DNA of 8,183 nucleotides from B10-G9 sp964627755 (GTDB lineage: Bacteria > Chloroflexota > Anaerolineae > Anaerolineales > UBA11858), in contig CAZVIH010000070.1 in assembly GCA_964627755.1 (NCBI GenBank), forward strand, positions 1-8,183. The letters run 5' to 3'. This document shows, one piece after another, positions 1 to 6,679 of the stretch. The stretch's first letter is position 1. Each line of letters opens with the position of its first letter. A program made the translations under genes and the position numbers. The notes under the pieces are model-generated. The model searched no databases. It was given only the letters and a program-made list of their open reading frames with translations, and was not told the origin of the DNA.

Positions 1-2139
1 GAGTGGGCCTTCCACCAACATCTATTTTCCGAAAACATTTTAACAACCCGCTACCAATTCATCAATGTACTCATTAATGGAGAACCAAAAGGCATTTATG
101 CCCTGGAAGAAAGTTTTTCCCAGGAATTATTGGAATCGCAAGGACAACGCCAGGGCATTATCCTCCATTTCGATGAGGATTTGATGTGGGAAAATACAGC
201 AACCTTCATGGAAGCAGGCGGAAACGCGCTTCTTGATCAAGTAATTACTACAGGATTTTTCATGAATACAGACATGGAAACTTCTGAAGTAGATGTGTTT
301 AGAGAAGGCTATATAATAAAACATCCAGAGCTCAGTGAACAGGCTGAAGCTGCAATTGGATTATTACGGGCATTTCAATCCGGCCAGAGAGCCGTCTCAG
401 ATATATTTGACGTTGAATCGCTGGGGCGATTCTACGCACTCAGCGATTTATGGGGCGCCGGTCATACCACCCGTTGGCATAACATCCGGTTTTACTATAA
501 CCCGATCACAGGCTTGTTAGAACCTATAGCATATGACACAATACCGCTCTCCGATTGGTGGCTGGAAGATCAACTTGCTTATCCCTTTGCAAATAACGCC
601 CTTTTTAATGATCCAGAAATAAAAGCCGCCTATACCCGCGAATTAGAGCGGATTACCCAGCCTGATTATTTGATCGAACTTCAAAATTCTATAAAAGAAT
701 CGACTGACCAATTGCAGGATACCCTGGCCCGTGAATATCGTTCTGTAGAATTCACATCGATCTGGGATGTACTGCAGTCCCGGAGATTAATGCTCGAAAA
801 ACAGCTTCATCCACCCAAAATAACCCGGGGGTATGCAACCTATGATCCAGATCAAAAATCAATCCGGGTAGATCTGGTCAATTTGACAGTGTTACCGCAG
901 CAGCTATTAGAAATTGAAGTCAATGGAAAAATAACATCCCTGGACCCGGAATGGTTTGATTTACAGAACTCCCCGGATATCATCAATGATGATGGCTCTC
1001 TGATATTTCGCGGTTCAGAAAACCTTCACGAAGCCAGTTTTGAGGTGCCTGTATCAGAAACAATAACCAGCAGCGCAGACCTACAGGTAGCTGTTTGGAG
1101 CCGGATCTACGGTTTGGAGCAAACCTATCGTGAAACTCTGGTCACGGATGAGCTTGCGCAAATTCTGATAAACGGACCCAGCCCGGTCATTCCCTCCCTG
1201 GAAGAAAGTCTTGCCCAGCACCCGTTTTTATTGAAGGCAAATACCAGGGCTCAGCTGATCGTTCAACCTGGGGACTGGGATGTCAGTGGCGATCTGGTCA
1301 TTCCAGAGGGGATGACTTTAGTTATTCCTCCAGGGACAACCCTGCGCTTTGAGCCTCAAAAAACCTTATTCAGTAAAGCACCTATCCATATCAAAGGAAC
1401 GTCCGAATACCCTGTCTTACTGACCTCTCAGGGATCAACCTGGGGCGGCATTGTGATCCTCGATGCAGGATTAACCTCGCGCTGGGAACATCTGAGAATT
1501 GAAAATACGGAAGGAATTTCCCGGGCAGGATGGCAGCTGACCGGCGGGATAACTTTTTATAAAAGCCCCCTTGAAATCACTCAGGTTCAAATCAAGCATT
1601 CTCTGGCAGAGGATGCCCTTAACATCGTCCATAGTGAGTTTTCTTTATCCTCCTGTGAAATTTCCGATACCTCCTCTGATGCGCTTGACGCTGATTTTTC
1701 CGAAGGTGAAATCTCAAACTGCAATTTTATCAATATCGAGGGCGATGCTGTAGACACAAGCGGCTCGGAAATATCCCTGGTTGACTCCAGTTTCCAGCAT
1801 ATCCGGGACAAAGCAATTTCAGCTGGTGAAAACAGCCAGCTTACAGCTGTGAATTTATTAATCAGCGACGTGGGAATAGGTGTTGCCAGCAAAGATCTAT
1901 CGACTGTATCGATCACAAACAGCACAATCGATTCTGCAGCGGTGGCAGGCCTTGCAGCCTACGTTAAGAAAGCCCAGTTTGGACCAGCCAGGATCCATGC
2001 CACCCAGGTCGAATTTTTTGAAACAGAAACTGCAAGCATGAATCAAACAGGAAACACAATAATAATTGATGGTATCCAGCAGCCATCCGAAGATTTTGAT
2101 GTTGACCTCCTTTATGAACTCAATGTACTGGGGAATTGA
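1..2139 (+). CDS. CotH-family kinase-like protein with C-terminal right-handed beta-helix (5' end outside window)
   Basis: The frame is open from base 1, so the true start lies upstream; 712 residues are visible. The first 180 or so residues look like the CotH kinase-like family, which includes the spore-coat protein kinase CotH. An NGEPKGIYALEE segment at residues 26-37 matches the family's NGxxxGxYxLxE signature. RWHNIRFYYN at 158-167, followed by LEPIAYD at 173-179, matches the second conserved block. From about residue 420 the protein changes to a parallel beta-helix. It opens with VIPEGMTLVIPPGTTLRF (433-450), a typical helix entry, and then has about seven rungs of 21-26 residues (roughly 526-685), several carrying a DA pair. 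Beta-helices of this kind usually bind or modify surfaces or polysaccharides. Many CotH proteins have Asp-x-Asp after the second block, whereas here it reads Asp-Thr-Ile, so kinase activity is uncertain. The VTC gene starts 3 bp downstream, implying one transcript. Family call is confident; substrate unknown. Confidence 0.85.
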   Translation, partial: EWAFHQHLFSENILTTRYQFINVLINGEPKGIYALEESFSQELLESQGQRQGIILHFDEDLMWENTATFMEAGGNALLDQVITTGFFMNTDMETSEVDVFREGYIIKHPELSEQAEAAIGLLRAFQSGQRAVSDIFDVESLGRFYALSDLWGAGHTTRWHNIRFYYNPITGLLEPIAYDTIPLSDWWLEDQLAYPFANNALFNDPEIKAAYTRELERITQPDYLIELQNSIKESTDQLQDTLAREYRSVEFTSIWDVLQSRRLMLEKQLHPPKITRGYATYDPDQKSIRVDLVNLTVLPQQLLEIEVNGKITSLDPEWFDLQNSPDIINDDGSLIFRGSENLHEASFEVPVSETITSSADLQVAVWSRIYGLEQTYRETLVTDELAQILINGPSPVIPSLEESLAQHPFLLKANTRAQLIVQPGDWDVSGDLVIPEGMTLVIPPGTTLRFEPQKTLFSKAPIHIKGTSEYPVLLTSQGSTWGGIVILDAGLTSRWEHLRIENTEGISRAGWQLTGGITFYKSPLEITQVQIKHSLAEDALNIVHSEFSLSSCEISDTSSDALDADFSEGEISNCNFINIEGDAVDTSGSEISLVDSSFQHIRDKAISAGENSQLTAVNLLISDVGIGVASKDLSTVSITNSTIDSAAVAGLAAYVKKAQFGPARIHATQVEFFETETASMNQTGNTIIIDGIQQPSEDFDVDLLYELNVLGN

Positions 2140-2142
2140 CGG

Positions 2143-2817
2143 ATGACAAAAAAACCAGCTCAAACCCGTTATGAAATTAAAATTGTGATTGATGAATCCC
2201 AGAAGGATCTAGTCAGCCAGTGGATTAGGCTTCACTCCCTGGGGTTTACTCCAGCTTATCCACCCCGCAGAGTGAATAACATTTACTTTGACACCTTCGA
2301 TCTGGACTCACTCAATGACCACGTCAGCGGTATCTCCGAAAGACGGAAGCTGCGCTTGAGATGGTATGGAGAGTCCTATGCATTCCAGTCAGCATTATTA
2401 GAAGTGAAACAAAAGCTGAACAGATTGGGATGGAAAGACACACAACCAATCCATGGTTTGTTTGATTTACAGACCATGACCTGGAATGAGATAATAACTC
2501 TGATCAAAGAGTCTTCCAGGGAAGGATTTTTACAAATGATAGAAGAATCAAATCCTGTATTAATTAATCGCTACCGGCGCGAATATTATAAAGCTGCCTT
2601 TGATGATGAGGTCCGGGTCTCTGTGGACTCCAAACTCACAACGTACCTTCAACACAATAATTACAAACCCAATCTCCAATTCCCCCAGCCCCCGGAGGGA
2701 ATCACTATCCTGGAAGTTAAATGTCCTCTGGCAAAAAGTGATCGAATACCAGAACTTCTTGGTGAATTTCCCGCCCGGCCTGGAGCATTTTCAAAATATA
2801 ACCAGGCCATGGAATAG
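2143..2817 (+). CDS. VTC-domain polyphosphate polymerase, stand-alone
   Basis: This 224-residue protein matches the VTC domain (the catalytic tunnel of yeast Vtc4, CYTH/triphosphate-tunnel superfamily), which builds polyphosphate from ATP with a divalent metal. The charged tunnel strands appear in order: RYEIK (9-13), PRRVNNIYFDT (41-51), RRKLRLRWYG (67-76), LLEVKQK (85-91), NRYRREYY (142-149), VRVSVDSKL (157-165), ILEVKCP (189-195) and SKYNQAM (217-223). The Arg/Lys ligands for phosphates and the Glu residues for metal are all present, so it looks active. It has no transmembrane segment and no SPX domain, unlike the yeast complex, so it should be cytosolic unless it has a membrane partner outside the window. 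The ATG lies 3 bp after the CotH stop; a GGGGA at 2130-2134, inside the upstream gene's end, can serve as ribosome site. VTC genes commonly sit beside CotH and DUF4956 genes in bacteria; no DUF4956 gene is visible here. Confidence 0.9.
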   Translation: MTKKPAQTRYEIKIVIDESQKDLVSQWIRLHSLGFTPAYPPRRVNNIYFDTFDLDSLNDHVSGISERRKLRLRWYGESYAFQSALLEVKQKLNRLGWKDTQPIHGLFDLQTMTWNEIITLIKESSREGFLQMIEESNPVLINRYRREYYKAAFDDEVRVSVDSKLTTYLQHNNYKPNLQFPQPPEGITILEVKCPLAKSDRIPELLGEFPARPGAFSKYNQAME

Positions 2818-2832
2818 AATAATTTTCTCTAA

Positions 2833-3777
2833 ATGGATAAGAGAAGAATTGAGACAACAGTATTCTTGTATTTCGCCGCGAGTTTATTATTTGGATGCCA
2901 ATTAATGAACTCGCCTAGGATCATATCTGATTCTCTCTGGCAACCAGCTATCTCTCAGCTTGCTGATTATTCCTTAAATGACAGGGCTCTAGATGCGGGG
3001 GCAGATGAGGATGATCTTATCATCGTAGCTGGGCATATTTACGGTAGTCATAAATCTACAGCATCCCATCCCGCCAAGAGTTTTATTAGCAACCTCAATT
3101 ATTTTGCCAATCTCAATCCGCGTTTGATGATCCTCCTGGGGGATATCGTCCCGCACAGCACCACAGCGGATTTTCAGGATCTGGAAGAAAGGTTTTTATT
3201 GAATCAAGACTACCCGATCTTCAACGTCGTCGGCAATCACGATGTCGAAGACCGCCAGCTCTATGAAGATCGCTATGGGCCAACTTATTATTACTTCCCG
3301 CATCACTCCACATACTTTATTATCCTGGATACTGAACTGGATAACTGCAGAATCAGGGGGGATCAATTGCAAATGTTAGATGCAGCGTTAACAAACGCTG
3401 TAAGCGATCCAGGGATATCTCAGATCTTTATTTTTACCCACAAAGTTATCTTTTTCGATCGAAATCTATCTCAGCGTTTAACAAATGATCAATCACACCT
3501 GCCTAACGACCGATATTCTTGTTTATTTTCTAATAATTACGCTCGTTTATTAACTGACTTCTTTCTACCCGCTGCTGAAACCAAACCAGTTTATCTGCTG
3601 GCTGGGGATGTCGGCGCCTGGGGCGGCAATCTTACTCCTTACCAGGCACGCTACCAGGGCAGCGATTTTCATCTCCTTACAACAGGGCTGGGTGATACTG
3701 CTCAAGATAGTGTGATCTTAATAAACATCAAGGGGGATAACATCAACATCAATTATTTAAAACTTAACAACGAATAA
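2833..3777 (+). CDS. Predicted lipoprotein, calcineurin-like metallophosphoesterase superfamily, atypical active site
   Basis: This is a 314-residue protein. The N-terminus has a short basic stretch (KRR, 3-5), a hydrophobic run (10-20) and LLFGC with Cys22, a plausible lipobox, so it is probably a lipid-anchored exported protein. Phosphoesterase motifs follow: LLGDIV (101-106), VVGNHD (132-137) and FTHK (201-204), spaced as in the calcineurin-like fold. Two usual ligand motifs are changed. The first, normally Asp-x-His, reads VAGHIYGS (65-72), keeping His68 but not the Asp. The last, normally Gly-His-x-His, reads AGDVGAWGG (257-265). It may be a distinct subfamily with a rearranged metal site, or a non-catalytic one. 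The ATG at 2833 directly follows an in-frame stop and has no clear ribosome site. The next ATG (2905) would remove the signal peptide, so 2833 is preferred; translation may be coupled to the VTC gene, whose stop is 15 bp upstream. Substrate unknown; polyP or phosphoproteins made by its neighbours are candidates by context only. Confidence 0.8.
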   Translation: MDKRRIETTVFLYFAASLLFGCQLMNSPRIISDSLWQPAISQLADYSLNDRALDAGADEDDLIIVAGHIYGSHKSTASHPAKSFISNLNYFANLNPRLMILLGDIVPHSTTADFQDLEERFLLNQDYPIFNVVGNHDVEDRQLYEDRYGPTYYYFPHHSTYFIILDTELDNCRIRGDQLQMLDAALTNAVSDPGISQIFIFTHKVIFFDRNLSQRLTNDQSHLPNDRYSCLFSNNYARLLTDFFLPAAETKPVYLLAGDVGAWGGNLTPYQARYQGSDFHLLTTGLGDTAQDSVILINIKGDNININYLKLNNE

Positions 3778-3799
3778 ACCTCACGCAGTAGCCTTTATT

Positions 3800-3820
3800 C
3801 CAATATCCAATATCCATTAT
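3800..3820 (+). repeat. Short 7-bp tandem repeat, about three copies
   Basis: CCAATAT occurs at 3800-3806 and 3807-3813. A third copy, CCATTAT, with one mismatch lies at 3814-3820, followed by CAATATC, which begins the next hairpin. It sits just after the phosphoesterase gene and about 60 bp before the helicase promoter. Three short copies could be chance in AT-rich sequence, or a variable-number repeat or protein-binding site. Confidence 0.5.
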
Positions 3821-3821
3821 C

Positions 3822-3847
3822 AATATCGCTGATATTTAATTTTTATA
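3822..3847 (+). terminator. Possible weak terminator of the CotH-VTC-phosphoesterase operon
   Basis: AATATC (3822-3827) and GATATT (3831-3836) form a perfect 6-bp stem around GCT, followed by the T-rich stretch TAATTTTTATAAG. The stem is AT-rich and short, so it would be a weak terminator at best. It is the only hairpin with a T-rich tail between the operon's last stop (3777) and the next promoter. Confidence 0.35.
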
Positions 3848-3878
3848 AGTTATCACAGGATATATTCATCACGATCCA

Positions 3879-3907
3879 TAGACAATCCCCGTAGATCATG
3901 GTATACT
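3879..3907 (+). promoter_or_regulatory. Sigma70-type promoter for the helicase-DUF89 unit
   Basis: A -35 box TAGACA (3879-3884, one mismatch to TTGACA) and a -10 box TATACT (3902-3907, one mismatch to TATAAT) are separated by exactly 17 bp. A TGG just before the -10 adds an extended -10 element. The predicted start is near the GG at 3913-3914. This would give a 5' leader of about 210 nt before the helicase ATG. Confidence 0.7.
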
Positions 3908-3974
3908 GCCGCGGTTGGCAGGATATGGCCAATTACAATTAAATAATATTTTGTTTTGAAAATTCGAAATGGCG

Positions 3975-4004
3975 GCTCGTCAATATCGGGACGAGCTTTT
4001 TTCT
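3975..4004 (+). terminator. Intrinsic terminator inside the helicase leader
   Basis: GCTCGTC (3975-3981) pairs perfectly with GACGAGC (3990-3996) across an 8-nt loop. Six T residues follow (3997-4002), then CTT. This is a textbook Rho-independent terminator. It lies about 60-90 nt downstream of the predicted transcription start and 120 bp before the helicase ATG. It would either attenuate the helicase transcript, releasing a short RNA of about 90 nt, or block read-through from the upstream operon. Confidence 0.75.
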
Positions 4005-4112
4005 TGCCGCAGGGGGTAATGGGAAAGCGGCTGGTGGAACCCTGATCATTTTCCGCAAGGAAAACTCTCAATTCACAAGGGTTGTGAAGCTTCAAGAGTT
4101 ATCAAAACGCAA

Positions 4113-4118
4113 GAGGAG
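4113..4118 (+). promoter_or_regulatory. Ribosome binding site that fixes the helicase start
   Basis: GAGGAG lies 6 nt before the ATG at 4125. A TTG at 4122 is also in frame but would leave a spacing of only 3 nt, so the ATG is the better start. Confidence 0.8.
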
Positions 4119-4124
4119 ATTTTG

Positions 4125-5801
4125 ATGACTACTGAATTTTCGCAGTTAACCCTGCACCCAACCTTAATCCAGGCAGCAGTTGACCTTGGATTTAAAACCC
4201 CCACTGAAGTGCAAACGAGGGTCATCCCTTTGATGCTGGAAGGTAAAGATGTTTTGGCCCAATCCCAAACGGGATCTGGCAAAACAGCAGCCTTTGCATT
4301 CCCCATTTTAAACAACCTGCTTATCAGTGAGAACCGCTTTGCCATCAGCACCCTGGTGCTGGCCCCTACCCGGGAATTGGCTATCCAGGTCGCAGAAGCC
4401 ATTAAGGAATACGGCCGCCACATGAAAGTCAGCGTGCTTCCGATTTATGGAGGCCAGCATTACGGTACCTCCCGGCGCAGGTTACAAGAAGGCGTGGATG
4501 TCATTGTTGGGACACCTGGCCGACTGCAAGACCTGATCCGGCAGAAAATACTCGATCTCAGCCAGGTGCACACAGTCATTCTTGACGAAGCAGACGAGAT
4601 GCTCAGTATGGGTTTTGTGGATGATGTTGAAAATATCCTCCAGGAAACACCCCCAAACCGCCAGACGACTTTATTTTCAGCTACTCTTCCCCAATCCATC
4701 CGCCGTTTAGCCGATAAATATATGCATGATCCTGAAACGATCATGGTAGAGAACAAAGCTCTCACGGTTGATACTGTAGATCAACGCTATTACCTGGTCA
4801 AAGAAAAAGACAAATTGGCGGCTCTTATTCGTTTGTTTGAAGCCGAAGATATCGGTTCAACCCTGGTTTTCACAAAAACCCGGATCGGTTCCGGAAAAGT
4901 TGCCAATAATCTCATCCAGCGCGGTTTTCCCGCAGAAGCGTTAAATGGCGATCTCTCCCAGGATGCCCGAATTCGGGTATTGGACCGTTTTAGAGCGGGT
5001 CAAATCAAGGTTCTGGTCGCCACCGACGTGGCAGCCCGGGGACTGGATATCGATGATATTACCCATGTTGTAAACTACGATATCCCCACTGACCCCGAAG
5101 CATATGTCCATAGGATCGGTCGCACCGGGCGGGCAGGGAAAGATGGAATTGCCATCTCCCTGCTTACACCAAAAGATAAAAGGTATCTGGGTCGGATTGA
5201 ACATTATTCCAAATCCAGGATAACCCTGGCCCAACTTCCCACCGAAAAGGACCTCAATGAGCGCCGTGATCTAAAACTTTTAGAGAAATTAGAAGCCTGG
5301 TTGGAAAGGGACCGCTGCAAACGGGAGCAGGAACTTGTAGAGTACATGATTGCCACAGGTCATGATCCAGTAAAAATCGCTGCAGCAGCTCTAAAAATGG
5401 CCCGCAACGGTATGGAAGATCAGCCGATTGAACAGATCAGCGCTGTGGAGTTTAAGGAATCATCCTATAAAAAAGTCCATGGTAAAAAAGCATTTCATCG
5501 GAAAGGACAATCCAACAGGCAGGGTCAATTCCAGAGGACCGCTTCCGGCCAGGAAAAAGGCATGGTGCGTTTAAGTATTGATCGGGGTCGGATCCATGGG
5601 ATCAATCCTGGAGAAATTGTGGGCGGCATCGCTTCCCGAGCTGATATTCCAGGGAATGGTATCGGAAAGATCACCATCAATGAGAAATCAACCCTGATTG
5701 ATGTCCAGAAGGAATATGTCCCTGCAGTTCTCAAGGGTTCCGGTTCATATCACTTTCACGATAACCACAAAGTTTCCATCAGGCAGATGTCAAAACAATA
5801 G
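4125..5801 (+). CDS. deaD: DEAD-box ATP-dependent RNA helicase, DeaD/CsdA type
   Basis: This 558-residue protein unwinds structured RNA using ATP. Members of this group act in ribosome assembly, mRNA decay and cold adaptation. All helicase motifs are intact: the Q-motif (Phe5 to Gln30), motif I AQSQTGSGKT (45-54), Ia PTREL (81-85), Ib TPGR (130-133), II DEAD (154-157), III SAT (185-187), IV LVFTKT (247-252), V ATDVAARGLD (299-308) and VI HRIGRTGR (329-336). A charged helical region (about 373-430) resembles the dimerisation segment of CsdA/CshA. A short basic linker follows (446-477). The last domain (about 478-553) has the DbpA/CsdA RNA-binding pattern, seen in VRLSIDRGRIHGINPGEIVG and IGKITI. 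The length is a little below E. coli CsdA because the basic tail is short. It has its own promoter and a long leader with an internal terminator. The DUF89 gene follows after 20 bp. Confidence 0.93.
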   Translation: MTTEFSQLTLHPTLIQAAVDLGFKTPTEVQTRVIPLMLEGKDVLAQSQTGSGKTAAFAFPILNNLLISENRFAISTLVLAPTRELAIQVAEAIKEYGRHMKVSVLPIYGGQHYGTSRRRLQEGVDVIVGTPGRLQDLIRQKILDLSQVHTVILDEADEMLSMGFVDDVENILQETPPNRQTTLFSATLPQSIRRLADKYMHDPETIMVENKALTVDTVDQRYYLVKEKDKLAALIRLFEAEDIGSTLVFTKTRIGSGKVANNLIQRGFPAEALNGDLSQDARIRVLDRFRAGQIKVLVATDVAARGLDIDDITHVVNYDIPTDPEAYVHRIGRTGRAGKDGIAISLLTPKDKRYLGRIEHYSKSRITLAQLPTEKDLNERRDLKLLEKLEAWLERDRCKREQELVEYMIATGHDPVKIAAAALKMARNGMEDQPIEQISAVEFKESSYKKVHGKKAFHRKGQSNRQGQFQRTASGQEKGMVRLSIDRGRIHGINPGEIVGGIASRADIPGNGIGKITINEKSTLIDVQKEYVPAVLKGSGSYHFHDNHKVSIRQMSKQ

Positions 5802-5821
5802 TTAACGATAAGTAACTGCTT

Positions 5822-6679
5822 ATGGAAACTTACCAGGCTTGTTTTCCCTGCATCATGAAACTGATGGAATCCACTCTGAATAAAACAGACATGGATGATC
5901 TGTCTCGACAGGTCATCCTGGATACATTCGAGGCGGATTGGGTTAAGACCGACCTGACCCTGCCGCCAGCCCGGACGGCTGGATTGATCTACCACAAGGT
6001 TCTCCAGGAAGTTCACCAGGATGACCTTTTTAAGGCCCACAAGGAGTCCAGCATCCAGCAAGCGCTGACATTATATCCCCGCCTGGTAGAGCTGCTAGAA
6101 CAGGCCCCAGATCCCCTTGACGCGGCTATACGCATCAGCGCCCTGGGCAATATTCTTGACGCTGCCAACCCCAACAGTTATGACATGGATGAGGAAATTG
6201 CCCGGTTATTCGACGATAAGATCTGGGGAGACAGCCTGGATATCTTCCGCGAAAAGCTTATTAATGTTGATTCTCTTTTATTTCTCGCAGATAATGCAGC
6301 CGAAGCAGTATTCGATAAAGTGCTGATCGAATCCCTTGCTGTGCCGGTTATCTATGCGGTTAAAAGTGCTCCCGCCTTTGATGATGCTCTGGTAACAGAT
6401 GCCAGACAGGCCGGCATCGATCAGGTTGCCAGTTTAATTGAATCCGGCTCCCCGTATCCTGGTACTTATCTACCTTCCTGCACACCAGAATTCCAGGAGC
6501 TATTCTTCAGTGCTCCGCTGGTCCTCGCCAAAGGCCAGGCCAATTTTGAAACCTTGAGTGACACCAGCCGGGAGATCTTTTTCCTGCTCAAGGTCAAATG
6601 TGAAGTTATCAGCACTGAAATAGGTTTTCCAAAAGGAAGTCTGGCCTTAAAATATCAGCGCCCATTACAGTCCACCTAA
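5822..6679 (+). CDS. DUF89 / ARMT1-like metal-dependent phosphatase (damage-control family)
   Basis: This 285-residue protein matches the prokaryotic stand-alone DUF89 group. DUF89 proteins are Mn/Co/Ni-dependent phosphatases thought to remove damaged or surplus phosphometabolites. Visible signatures are the N-terminal CFPC (Cys7, Cys10), ALGNILD (107-113), DNAAEAVFD (157-165, with the Asp-Asn metal pair), KSAPAFDDALVTDA (181-194), KGQANFETL (237-245) and FLLKVKC (254-260). Two usual glycines are alanine (DNxGE to DNAAE; KGxGN to KGQAN), and the common ND pair in the middle block is DD (187-188). The core metal residues remain, so activity is likely. The ATG at 5822 is the first good start but has no clear ribosome site. 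Only 20 bp separate it from the helicase stop, so coupled translation from one transcript is likely. No functional link with the helicase is known; co-transcription is the only tie. Confidence 0.85.
   Translation: METYQACFPCIMKLMESTLNKTDMDDLSRQVILDTFEADWVKTDLTLPPARTAGLIYHKVLQEVHQDDLFKAHKESSIQQALTLYPRLVELLEQAPDPLDAAIRISALGNILDAANPNSYDMDEEIARLFDDKIWGDSLDIFREKLINVDSLLFLADNAAEAVFDKVLIESLAVPVIYAVKSAPAFDDALVTDARQAGIDQVASLIESGSPYPGTYLPSCTPEFQELFFSAPLVLAKGQANFETLSDTSREIFFLLKVKCEVISTEIGFPKGSLALKYQRPLQST

Larger units (their letters stand above)
3914..4124 (+). promoter_or_regulatory. Long structured 5' leader of the helicase gene, candidate attenuator
   Basis: The predicted transcript leader contains several hairpins. 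The first is TTGGC/GCCAA (3915-3919 with 3928-3932). An AT-rich stretch follows (3933-3970), then the intrinsic terminator at 3975-4004. Next come GCCGC/GCGGC (4006-4010 with 4027-4031) and a long-range AACCCT/AGGGTT pairing (4038-4043 with 4078-4083). That pairing encloses a TTTTCC/GGAAAA stem capped by a GCAA tetraloop (4049-4064). GCGGC at 3972-3976 could instead pair with GCCGC at 4006-4010, overlapping two bases of the terminator stem. No known riboswitch class was recognised. DeaD-type helicases and other cold-shock genes often have long regulated leaders, so cold-responsive control is a reasonable inference but is not shown. Confidence 0.5.

Noticed and set aside
130..132. TTG as start of the CotH-like gene
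   Set aside because: The same frame is open to base 1 and carries the conserved GxYxLxE motif upstream of this codon, so the gene starts outside the window.
1587..2163. Minus-strand open frames opposite the beta-helix
   Set aside because: They are shadows of a well-supported plus-strand gene with repeat structure and have no recognisable motif.
4085..4094. Palindrome TGAAGCTTCA as an operator
   Set aside because: It is only 10 bp with no spacer or second copy, inside an already structured leader; chance is a good explanation.
4122..4124. TTG as start of the helicase gene
   Set aside because: Spacing to GAGGAG would be only 3 nt; the ATG at 4125 has a normal 6-nt spacing.
3914..4124. A known riboswitch class in the helicase leader
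   Set aside because: I could not match the conserved core of any class I know; only generic hairpins and a terminator are supported.
3853..4423. Two minus-strand open frames over the leader and helicase start (3853-4095, 4073-4423)
   Set aside because: The first overlaps the promoter and terminator and shows no recognisable domain; the second lies opposite conserved helicase motifs. Both are probably chance frames.
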